Shown piece by piece: positions 1 to 7,051 of a DNA stretch of 8,156 bases. This DNA comes from Bacteroidetes bacterium UBA4009 (GTDB lineage Bacteria; Bacteroidota; Bacteroidia; NS11-12g; UBA9320), in contig DGBH01000051.1 in assembly GCA_002384205.1 (NCBI GenBank), positions 52,229 through 60,384 on the forward strand, in the 5' to 3' direction. Position 1 is the stretch's first letter, and each line of letters opens with the position of its first letter. A model generated the notes under the pieces. The model had not been told where the DNA came from. It ran no database searches and was given only the letters and a program-made list of their open reading frames with translations. Made by a program: the position numbers and the translations under genes.

Positions 1-715
1 GTCTGAAATGACTTATACCTTCAATAAAATGGCCTTCAAGGACAAAAACTTTCACTTGATTACGGTAAATGATGCTTCGGCACCTATTTCTACAAATCCA
101 AATAAGAAAGATTGGGATATGTTGTTCACCAAATATATTACGTTTGTACAGGCTGGACCTAACAGTAGATACCAACCCGTAGCTGGTGTTAAAGTGAATG
201 TTGGATGCAAAGTTGCTCAACGTGATGGTATTGCTACCGATAGTGATGATACTACCTCATTAGCATGGAATTCTGATATTACCGAAATAGGATGGGATTG
301 GAAAACATTTGATATGGCATCTACCAGTTATATCATGGTTCCTGATAGAACCTATTTTATAAGAACAGCAAATGGTGCTGTTTGGAAACTGTGGTTTACA
401 GACTTTACCGTTGGTACTGCTAATTTTAGTTTCAATACTAAATTGATCAGAGAATCTGCGAGCACCAAAAATATGGTTCAGTTGAAAACGCAGGTTTATC
501 CTAATCCAGCAAGTAATGCATTGACGATTAGAAACAACGAGAGCGAATCACTTAAAGCAACACTAATGAATGCCCAAGGTGCAACAATTCTAACAGATAA
601 TCTGAGTGCATTTACGGCTAAAACGATTACTACGTCTGACTTCGCAAAAGGAATTTATTTCTTACAGTTAAGTACTTTAACTACGAGCAATACCCAAAGA
701 GTAATCTTTGAATAA
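1..715 (+). CDS. HmuY-family protein with T9SS type A sorting domain (5' partial)
   Basis: The frame is open to the left edge (in-frame codons precede the first ATG at 8), so the N-terminus and any signal peptide lie outside the window. The visible part is the C-terminal portion of an HmuY-like beta-sandwich. It carries the family hallmark IGWDWK at nt 287-304, followed by an RTYFIRT strand and a WKLWFTDF strand, matching the same segment of the lipoprotein encoded at 2701-3621. From nt 494 to the stop is a T9SS type A sorting domain: it opens with VYPNPAS, has GIYFLQL near the end and finishes QRVIFE. HmuY proteins capture heme at the cell surface in Porphyromonas. Here the tail implies export through the type IX system, to the surface or medium. 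Only one His is visible, so heme binding is not shown. The stop overlaps the receptor gene by 8 nt. Confidence 0.88.
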   Translation, partial: SEMTYTFNKMAFKDKNFHLITVNDASAPISTNPNKKDWDMLFTKYITFVQAGPNSRYQPVAGVKVNVGCKVAQRDGIATDSDDTTSLAWNSDITEIGWDWKTFDMASTSYIMVPDRTYFIRTANGAVWKLWFTDFTVGTANFSFNTKLIRESASTKNMVQLKTQVYPNPASNALTIRNNESESLKATLMNAQGATILTDNLSAFTAKTITTSDFAKGIYFLQLSTLTTSNTQRVIFE

Positions 716-2723
716 GCAACTATTTATAATACTATTTTTACTGTTTGTCCCTGCGCTTTCGTGGGGACAAACTAGTAATATAACGGGTGCTGAAGATACG
801 GCTAAACTCAAAGAGGTAATCGTAACTGATATTCACTCCAACAAAGACTTAAGCAAAACAGTACTTAATATTTCAAAAATAAACGCTAAACGCATAGAAG
901 AACTAGGCGCGATAGACTTACGAGACGCACTTACTTTTGAAAATAACATACGACTGAGTAGAGATAATGCCATTGGCTCTTCTGGGCTTACTATGATGGG
1001 GATAGGTGGCGATAACGTAAAACTACTGATTGACGGCGTACCGGTAATCGGTCGCTTGTTTAATCAATTGGACTTGGAGCAATTTAACCTCGAAAATGTC
1101 AAGCAAATAGAGATTATAAAAGGTCCTATGTCGGTTATATACGGAAGTAATGCACTGGCCGGAACAATTAATATTGTTACGAATAATACGAATTCAAAGC
1201 CCCGATTTAATCTAAATGCGAATCACGAAACCGATGGACAATACGCCCTAACGGCTACGGCTTCCAAATCGTTTAAAAATAATTTTATCACCTTAAGCGG
1301 AGGCAGGACTATGTTTACGGGATGGAGTGCTAACAACACAGACCGAACATTTGACTGGTTACCCAAAGAGCAATATACGGGAAGAATGCAGTATAGCTAC
1401 ACGCATAAAAATGCTATCATCAATGTTCGTAGTGAATTATTTCATTCTAAACTGCTAGACAGAGGAGCGCCACTGCTACCATACAAGGAAATGGCTATCG
1501 ATCAATGGTATACCAATAAACGCTTTGACAATAGCTTGAGCTACCAAAATATAATAGGAGGGGATCATGGCTCTTCTATTCAAATGATTCTCGGGAATAA
1601 TAATTTTAAAAGAGTTAAGAATAAATATTACAAAAGCCTCGTGACACTTGAACAGGAATTGATACAAGGTTATGAAGAACAAGACACACAAACCTTTAAT
1701 GCTTCTGTTTTTAGAACAATTTATGGTCTTAATAAAGCTAGAACACTTGGTATAGAAACCCTCTTGGGATTTGATGGTAACTATGAAATAGGTACTGGTA
1801 ACAGAATAAAAAACAATCAGCAAGAGCAGCTTGATGCGGCTTTATTTGCCAGTGCAGAGAAACAAATATCCAAGAATTTCTTGGCACGTGGAGGTTTACG
1901 CTATGCGTACAACTCTGCATTTCAATCACCGTTGCTTTATTCATTGCAAACCAAGCTTGATTTGAAAAACGCGCAGGTAATCAAGTTCTCGTATGGGAAA
2001 GGATTTAGAGCTCCTTCGCTCAAAGAGTTATACTTAGATTTTAATGATAGCCGACACGAAGTTTTTGGAGATAGCACGTTAAATTCAGAAACCTCTCATT
2101 CGTTCACTGGGTCTTACACCAAGTACCTTAAAAAAGGCAATGCGCATTTTAGTACTACAGTAGATGGTTTTTACAATAACATTGCCAATAAAATAGAACT
2201 TATTGTAACAGGTCCGATACAGGCTAAATATGGAAATATAGGTACCTATCAATCGGTAGGAGGTGACCTCAGTCAGAAGATTTTGTACAAAGATTTTGGA
2301 CTTAATGGCTCGTTTAATTACACGGGTGTGTACAATGGTGTAGATGGAAGTAAAAAGGAATTCTTCTTTTCTCCGCAGGTGGTTGTTAACCCAACCTATA
2401 CCTGGAAAAAACAAAATCTATCGGTGAACCTTTTTTATAATTATTTTGGTCGAATCTCTAGGGTGTTCAGCAATACAGATAGTGCCAATATTAATGTACA
2501 ACAACAAGACGCCTATTCTATGCTTGATTTCACTTTAAATAAGTCGTTTATGAATAAGAAACTAAGATTAACGCTCGGAGCTAGAAATATACTTGGTGTT
2601 ATCAATATCAATGCAAATACCACCGAAGTAGGTGCCCATACACCAAGCACTACCTTTATTTCCGTAAGTCCGGGCAGAACCTATTTTATCAATGTACGTT
2701 ATGAGCTATTTAAAAAAGATTAG
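708..2723 (+). CDS. TonB-dependent outer-membrane receptor (HmuR-like)
   Basis: This is a 671-residue TonB-dependent receptor. Residues 1-20 are a signal peptide (hydrophobic LFIILFLLF, cleavage near SWG-Q). The plug begins near LKEVIVT and contains the conserved IEIIKGPMSVIYGSNALAG segment at about 134-152, followed by INIVTN. The rest is the 22-strand barrel, closing with the aromatic end strand YFINVRYELF. FRAP is at residues 433-436, His450 follows, and then GDSTLNSETS takes the place of the NPxL box. FRAP and NPxL flanking a His is the arrangement described for heme receptors, so heme is a reasonable but unproven substrate. There is no N-terminal carboxypeptidase-like extension, so it is not SusC-like. 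The start is TTG, overlapping the upstream gene by 8 nt. It is chosen because the signal peptide begins exactly there, with AAAGAG (696-701) six bases upstream. It lies between two HmuY-family genes. Confidence 0.93.
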   Translation: MNKQLFIILFLLFVPALSWGQTSNITGAEDTAKLKEVIVTDIHSNKDLSKTVLNISKINAKRIEELGAIDLRDALTFENNIRLSRDNAIGSSGLTMMGIGGDNVKLLIDGVPVIGRLFNQLDLEQFNLENVKQIEIIKGPMSVIYGSNALAGTINIVTNNTNSKPRFNLNANHETDGQYALTATASKSFKNNFITLSGGRTMFTGWSANNTDRTFDWLPKEQYTGRMQYSYTHKNAIINVRSELFHSKLLDRGAPLLPYKEMAIDQWYTNKRFDNSLSYQNIIGGDHGSSIQMILGNNNFKRVKNKYYKSLVTLEQELIQGYEEQDTQTFNASVFRTIYGLNKARTLGIETLLGFDGNYEIGTGNRIKNNQQEQLDAALFASAEKQISKNFLARGGLRYAYNSAFQSPLLYSLQTKLDLKNAQVIKFSYGKGFRAPSLKELYLDFNDSRHEVFGDSTLNSETSHSFTGSYTKYLKKGNAHFSTTVDGFYNNIANKIELIVTGPIQAKYGNIGTYQSVGGDLSQKILYKDFGLNGSFNYTGVYNGVDGSKKEFFFSPQVVVNPTYTWKKQNLSVNLFYNYFGRISRVFSNTDSANINVQQQDAYSMLDFTLNKSFMNKKLRLTLGARNILGVININANTTEVGAHTPSTTFISVSPGRTYFINVRYELFKKD

Positions 2724-3621
2724 TTTTTTATCGCTGCTGTTTATCGCAGCATGTTTTCCAAAAGAAGACGCAATAGAACCGATTATACGGTTAAATGAAT
2801 CGGTGTCGCTTGATGCGGGACCGTATAAAAATACGGTTGCCTTTTATTCGTTGGATAAGGCAGAAGTAATAGCAGAGGCTAGTCCGTTGGATTGGGATTT
2901 TTATATAGATGAAGATGTTATTCGTCTCAATTATTTCCGCAGTATGCGCGTCGCGTTGTTTACCGAGTCTTGGGCTAAACTGGAAGATACCGTTGGCCTA
3001 CAATTTAGATTTTTAACCTATGACAATGACCTTGACTTAAGTCAATGGGAACTTGCCGAAAATCAGATTTATGTTGTCGATTATGGCATTGATAATGCCG
3101 GCAATACTATGGGTCTCACGAGTGTTAAATTTGAAAGAACGCCAAATGGAATGAAGATTTGGTATAATGCATTAGGGTCAGATTTTGAGTTAGTTGAGGA
3201 AATAAGCAGTACATCGTTTTACTATAACCTCAGAGAAAAAAAGACATTAGACCTACCTACCGAGTTGGAGTATGACTTAGCTTTTGGGAAGTACACAGAC
3301 TTGGTTACTGTAGATAATATCACAGAAGATTATTTAATATACGGTACCATTCAAAGTCGTACCCTAGCGTATGCGGTGAATGAGGCATTTGCAGATGTAA
3401 AGCAAGATAAGTTTGATGTGATCAGACTGATGGAGAAGAAAGACGTTATTGGGTGGGATTGGAAAAATTTTAATAGACCCAAAAATGCTTATGAAATTGT
3501 TGATAATAGAACGTACCTGGTGATGAGTAATGCTGGATACCGATTTAAACTACGTTTTGTGAATTTCTACAACACCGCAGGTCAATCTGGTCATCCTACT
3601 TTTGAGTGGGAGTTGTTGTAA
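2701..3621 (+). CDS. HmuY-family lipoprotein
   Basis: This 306-residue protein has a lipoprotein signal peptide: a KK pair, a hydrophobic stretch and the lipobox IAAC, with lipidated Cys18. The C-terminal half is HmuY-like, with IGWDWK at 250-255, then NRTYLV and the strands KLRFVNFYN and FEWELL. Near residues 55-70, LDWDFYID matches the N-terminal HmuY pattern of a W-D-F strand after an alpha/beta lead-in. HmuY proteins are surface ligand-capture proteins that hand heme to a TonB receptor, and the adjacent receptor fits that. The only His is in SGHPTF near the C-terminus, so the two-His heme coordination of Porphyromonas HmuY is absent; Met or Tyr ligation, or a different cargo, is possible. 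ATG 2701 is preferred over in-frame ATG 2692, three codons earlier, because it puts the Lys pair close to the N-terminus. The gene overlaps the receptor end by 23 nt, implying co-translation. Confidence 0.88.
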   Translation: MSYLKKISFLSLLFIAACFPKEDAIEPIIRLNESVSLDAGPYKNTVAFYSLDKAEVIAEASPLDWDFYIDEDVIRLNYFRSMRVALFTESWAKLEDTVGLQFRFLTYDNDLDLSQWELAENQIYVVDYGIDNAGNTMGLTSVKFERTPNGMKIWYNALGSDFELVEEISSTSFYYNLREKKTLDLPTELEYDLAFGKYTDLVTVDNITEDYLIYGTIQSRTLAYAVNEAFADVKQDKFDVIRLMEKKDVIGWDWKNFNRPKNAYEIVDNRTYLVMSNAGYRFKLRFVNFYNTAGQSGHPTFEWELL

Positions 3622-3640
3622 AAAGTATTTTCTATATTTG
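3613..3640 (+). promoter_or_regulatory. Possible Bacteroidota-type internal promoter
   Basis: TTG at 3613-3615, a 17-nt spacer, then TATATTTG at 3633-3640 match the Bacteroidota -33/-7 consensus (TTG, 17-23 nt, TAnnTTTG) exactly. The element sits in the 23-nt gap before the lipoprotein gene at 3645, with its 5' half inside the end of the HmuY-family gene. The ATG is only 4 nt after the -7 element, so a transcript from here would have almost no leader. It may allow the last two genes to be expressed separately. Chance occurrence in AT-rich DNA cannot be excluded. Confidence 0.45.
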
Positions 3641-3644
3641 TTAG

Positions 3645-4166
3645 ATGAGAAACCTAACAATGCTGGTAATTTTTAGTATGGCGCTCTCTGCCTGTACCAA
3701 ATCTGAAATTTCAATCGGATTAGAAGGGAATTATATAGCAGAGGTTTCTGTAATTAAAAGATCTTACTTGTCCAACGAGGCAAATAGCGACGATCAGGTA
3801 CATGGAATGTATATACGAGGGGATTCTGCAGTAGGATGGGGTTCAATATCTGCATTTCAGTATACACGAGAATTGCGGATTTTTAAATTGCAAGGTGTAT
3901 ATTATCTTAAGCAAAATAGATTCATCTATGATAGTGTATTTTATGGTTCCAGTCATTTACCTTTATCTATAGACCATGGCACAACCCACTATTCTTCGCC
4001 CGAAGGAAATTCGTTTAATAATGGTAGTCCTATTTTTAAAATTGACTTTGATAATAAAACTCTTGAAGGGTATTGGGTTATTGGGGATGATCTTAGCCAA
4101 GGCTCCTTAGGATCTATATCTAATGGTATTATTGAACAAGCGCACTTTAAATTAAAAAAGAAATGA
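3645..4166 (+). CDS. Small lipoprotein of unknown family
   Basis: The 173-residue product has a lipoprotein signal peptide (MRNLTMLVIFSMALSAC, lipobox LSAC, lipidated Cys17). The mature part starts with a short linker, then GLEGNYIAEVSVIKRSY, and is rich in alternating hydrophobic/polar strands, ending EQAHFKLKKK. The shape, with a G-x-Y opening strand followed by repeated short strands, suggests an all-beta, possibly lipocalin-like fold, but I recognise no family. His104, His111 and His115 cluster in one loop. ATG 3645 is kept over the in-frame ATG 3660 because the shorter form would lose Arg2, the only positive charge before the hydrophobic core. It lies 23 nt after the HmuY-family gene and overlaps the next gene by ATGA, so it is likely part of the same uptake operon as an envelope accessory protein. 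Function is unknown. Confidence 0.8.
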   Translation: MRNLTMLVIFSMALSACTKSEISIGLEGNYIAEVSVIKRSYLSNEANSDDQVHGMYIRGDSAVGWGSISAFQYTRELRIFKLQGVYYLKQNRFIYDSVFYGSSHLPLSIDHGTTHYSSPEGNSFNNGSPIFKIDFDNKTLEGYWVIGDDLSQGSLGSISNGIIEQAHFKLKKK

Positions 4167-4777
4167 GATATACTATATTCTTTTCCGCGCTTTTTAGTAC
4201 ATGGATGACTTTTGGTCAGACTGGTTCTGGCTTAGAATTAAGCTATGATTTTGTCCCCGTATCTATTGCGCATTACGATATATCAAATCCTGGAAGTTTT
4301 GAAAACAAGTATAGACAGCCTTATAACTACTTGGGCACTCTCAAGAGAACGGAAACGTTTAAAAACAGTACGTTTGGAATTGGTATTCGTGGATTTTGGC
4401 TCAACGGCAATGAAAAAACTACAGGTGCTCAATTGGATTATTATTATACTATTAAGCAGAACAAGCCACTTCGTGTAAGTATGGGACTATCTACTTTATG
4501 GACTGTTTATCGTTTTAAAGATAATGCATTAGACATCCGTATTCAACAGCATTTTTTACAGGTAATACCCAATATAAAACTTGTCCATAGTATTCTAAAT
4601 ACCGCCTGGGACATAAAAGCAACCGCAGGTATAGGCGTTGGATTTAGCAGTTCCGAGTTTAACCTAAAATTGTATAATCAGCATGAAGAAACCAACTTTC
4701 ACAAACAATCACTGATGGCTAATCCTCATTTTATAGCAGGAGTTGGTATAGGACTCGTTCGTAACTTTAAGAAATAA
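4163..4777 (+). CDS. Putative small outer-membrane beta-barrel protein
   Basis: The 204-residue product has an N-terminal signal peptide (MRYTIFFSALFSTWMTFGQ, cleavage around residues 18-19, no lipobox Cys). The rest is consistent with an 8- to 10-strand outer-membrane barrel: alternating strands such as LELSYDFVPVSIAHY, STFGIGIRGFWL, AQLDYYYTI and LRVSMGLSTLW, then TAGIGVGFSS and IAGVGIGLVRNF at the C-terminus. The Gly-rich strands with aromatic ends are typical of small Bacteroidota barrel proteins (OmpW/PorT-like in general form), but I cannot assign a family. The start overlaps the upstream stop as ATGA, indicating translational coupling. It is the last gene of the + strand cluster and ends 29 nt before the convergent radical SAM gene. 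A role in the same uptake system is inferred from position only. Confidence 0.78.
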   Translation: MRYTIFFSALFSTWMTFGQTGSGLELSYDFVPVSIAHYDISNPGSFENKYRQPYNYLGTLKRTETFKNSTFGIGIRGFWLNGNEKTTGAQLDYYYTIKQNKPLRVSMGLSTLWTVYRFKDNALDIRIQQHFLQVIPNIKLVHSILNTAWDIKATAGIGVGFSSSEFNLKLYNQHEETNFHKQSLMANPHFIAGVGIGLVRNFKK

Positions 4778-4806
4778 CAAGGTAGTGTAAGATGCTAGCC
4801 GTATTA

Positions 4807-6993
4807 CTACAAAATGAGTAATCCCATTTCTCTTATGGTATAGATTTCTTCGCTAAACCAAAGGTTTTCTATTTCTTCAAAATCCTCTTCAAACGATTCT
4901 TTAAATGCTTTAAAAGTGGTTATGCCCACAGAATGATCTTGTAGTTTAGTAATCCAATTCATAAGCCACAAACCCAGATCCGTATCCATTTCTAACGTTT
5001 CACTGCTTTTGTTGTGGTGAAAAGTGAGGGTTATATAGTCATCTAACTCATTAAGAATAGGTGCGTTACCTATCCAAACTAATTTATCGGTTAAGCGAGG
5101 AATTTTTTCTTCTTCTGAGGTAAGGCTCTTTATTATAAAATCAGCAGGGATAGTAGTTGCGTGTAAATCAAATTCAAACTCTTCAGCATCAAACCATTCG
5201 TGCAGGGGCGTGTCAAAACAAATGCCATGCATGTAATTGTAAAGCGACTTTTTAAGTCCGAAGCTAAACGCGCTGTGATCTATACCGGTACTGTCGGTAA
5301 ATTGCACATCGTTGTTGGCAAAGCTTATTTTTTCTAAATGAGGTGTAATTCCATATGCATCAGGATTTAAGCCCACTGGGCTATGCGCGGTAAGCGCAAA
5401 CTGATGCCAAAATCCTGATTGAATTACTTCAGCTTCAAAAAGCTGTCTTACCATCTCCAGACTGTCAATTGTTTCTTGAACCGTTTGTGTGGGGTAACCA
5501 TACATCAAGTAAGCGTGCACCATTATACCTGTTTCTGTAAAATGGCGGGTTACTTGCGCTACTTGCTCTACCGTAACGCCTTTGTCTATAAGTTTAAGCA
5601 GTCTATTGGATGCCACTTCTAACCCCCCAGAAACAGCTATACAACCACTGGCTTTGAGCAGTATACAAAGGTCTCTTGTAAAGTTTTTTTCAAAGCGGAT
5701 ATTAGTCCACCAGGTTACATCTAGGTTTCTTTTCAGAATTTCCAACGCTACTTCACGCATAAGTGCCGGCGGAGCTGCTTCATCTACAAAATGGAAACCA
5801 CGTTCATTGGTTTGCGCTAGTATCGCTTCCATTCGGTCTACCAAAATAGAGGCAGCGATAGGTTCATAATGACCAATGTAGTCTAATGAAATATCGCAAA
5901 AAGTGCACTTACCCCAATAGCATCCGTGAGCCATGGTGAGCTTGTTCCAGCGGCCATCACTCCATAAGCTATGCATCGGATTAGCAACTTCTATTACGCT
6001 AATGTAGTGCGTAAGCAGTAAGTCAGAGTAGTCGGGTGTGCCCAGTTCTGCTTGCTTGTAATCTTTACGCAGCGAAAAGTTATTGTAAAGTACTTCGCCG
6101 CTTTCTCTCAAAAAAGTGCGTTTGAAAAGAAAGTCTTTAGTCTCACTTTTAGATGTTACAAAGGAGTGCAGCAGTTCTATGGGTAATTCGCCATCATCAA
6201 GCGTAATGAAATCAAAATAATCAAAAACCTTAGGCTCGTTTATGCTTCGTAATTCGGTATTAGCAAATCCTCCACCCAACGCTATTTTTATGCTTGGGTA
6301 AGCTTCTTTAAGATACTGTGCACAGCGAAAAGCACTAAATAGATTGCCCGGAAAAGGAGCGGAGATGCATATTAATTTGGGTTGGTGTTCTGCCACTCGC
6401 TGTGCCAAGATAGAGCGTGAAATCTTATCAATATACGAAAGCTTATAGCTGAGTTCTTCGTGCAGTTCGTCAAATGAATTAGCGCTTTTGCCCAGTTGTT
6501 CTGCGTATTTACTTACCCCAAAATTAGCGTCTACACATTCTTGTATAAAATCAGTTAAATCTTCTATGTATAGGGTGGCAAGGTGTTTGGCTTTGTCTGC
6601 CATTCCCATATTTCCAAAGGCCCATTCCATGTAGTCATTTTCTGTAAATCGACTCGCTTCGGGCAAGTAATTTTCGGTGCAAATTTGACGGGCTAATGTA
6701 GGGTTGTGTCCTTGTAAAAAGGAAATTACCGAATCAATGGTATGGATATACTTCCCTTGTAAAGCGAAGATGCGTTTTGCATTTTCACTTTCTATGCTTT
6801 GTTGCAATGCAGCAAAATCAAAAACGTCTTGTAGTCCTTTTTCGGAAAATAAGGCTAAAATAACTTCAATACCTAAATCCATTTGAAAGGCAGATATCCC
6901 TTTCGTATTTAGAAACCCTTTAAGATACGCAGTAGCCGGATAAGGTGTGTTGAGCTGTGTAAAAGGAGGCGTTATGAGCAGAAGGTCTTTCAG
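4807..6993 (-). CDS. B12-binding-domain radical SAM protein, probable CTG start
   Basis: The product is 728 residues if started at CTG 6993; 691 if started at the first ATG (6882). Residues 4-28 (LLLITPPFTQLNTPYP onward to the KGFL helix) are the first strand and loop of the cobalamin-binding-like domain. After a helical insert of roughly 170 residues the domain resumes with PKLICISAPFPGN, IALGGGF and TLDDGE. No DxHxxG cobalamin motif is seen. The radical SAM cluster motif is CYWGKCTFC, with Cys358, Cys363 and Cys366 (CX4CX2C). The barrel continues with WWTNIRF, SGGLEVASNRLLKLIDKG and YLMYGYPTQT. A C-terminal extension of over 200 residues ends at 4807. Such enzymes bind a 4Fe-4S cluster and cleave SAM; the substrate is unknown. 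The first ATG would delete the conserved first strand, so the start must lie upstream, yet the frame back to the stop at 7075-7077 has no ATG, GTG or TTG. It begins 58 nt after the HNH-like gene. Confidence 0.92.
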   Translation of the reverse strand: MKDLLLITPPFTQLNTPYPATAYLKGFLNTKGISAFQMDLGIEVILALFSEKGLQDVFDFAALQQSIESENAKRIFALQGKYIHTIDSVISFLQGHNPTLARQICTENYLPEASRFTENDYMEWAFGNMGMADKAKHLATLYIEDLTDFIQECVDANFGVSKYAEQLGKSANSFDELHEELSYKLSYIDKISRSILAQRVAEHQPKLICISAPFPGNLFSAFRCAQYLKEAYPSIKIALGGGFANTELRSINEPKVFDYFDFITLDDGELPIELLHSFVTSKSETKDFLFKRTFLRESGEVLYNNFSLRKDYKQAELGTPDYSDLLLTHYISVIEVANPMHSLWSDGRWNKLTMAHGCYWGKCTFCDISLDYIGHYEPIAASILVDRMEAILAQTNERGFHFVDEAAPPALMREVALEILKRNLDVTWWTNIRFEKNFTRDLCILLKASGCIAVSGGLEVASNRLLKLIDKGVTVEQVAQVTRHFTETGIMVHAYLMYGYPTQTVQETIDSLEMVRQLFEAEVIQSGFWHQFALTAHSPVGLNPDAYGITPHLEKISFANNDVQFTDSTGIDHSAFSFGLKKSLYNYMHGICFDTPLHEWFDAEEFEFDLHATTIPADFIIKSLTSEEEKIPRLTDKLVWIGNAPILNELDDYITLTFHHNKSSETLEMDTDLGLWLMNWITKLQDHSVGITTFKAFKESFEEDFEEIENLWFSEEIYTIREMGLLIL

Positions 6994-7051
6994 AAGTGCG
7001 AAGATAAAGTGCTTATACTTTAAATTATCACTATAATCCGAATGGTAGGAG

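Noticed and set aside
1476..2414. Three minus-strand open frames opposite the TonB receptor
   Set aside because: They are antisense to a clear receptor reading frame and have no family-like sequence.
2692..2700. ATG 2692 as start of the HmuY-family lipoprotein
   Set aside because: It only adds three residues before a better-shaped lipoprotein signal peptide starting at 2701. It cannot be fully excluded.
4245..4478. Plus-strand open frame inside the putative barrel gene
   Set aside because: It lies in another frame of a gene with a signal peptide and coherent strand pattern, and its own product has no recognisable features.
4782..4810. Hairpin between the convergent genes as a bidirectional terminator
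   Set aside because: GTAG/CTAC and TAA/TTA pair only with a 2-nt bulge and a 13-nt loop, it is AT-rich, runs into the stop codon of the radical SAM gene and has no T-tract.
4807..6882. Radical SAM gene starting at ATG 6882
   Set aside because: It would remove the conserved LLLITPPF strand and loop of the B12-binding domain, which is encoded in frame just upstream.
5419..6886. Plus-strand open frames opposite the radical SAM gene
   Set aside because: They are short and antisense to the conserved radical SAM barrel and B12-binding domain, with no motif.
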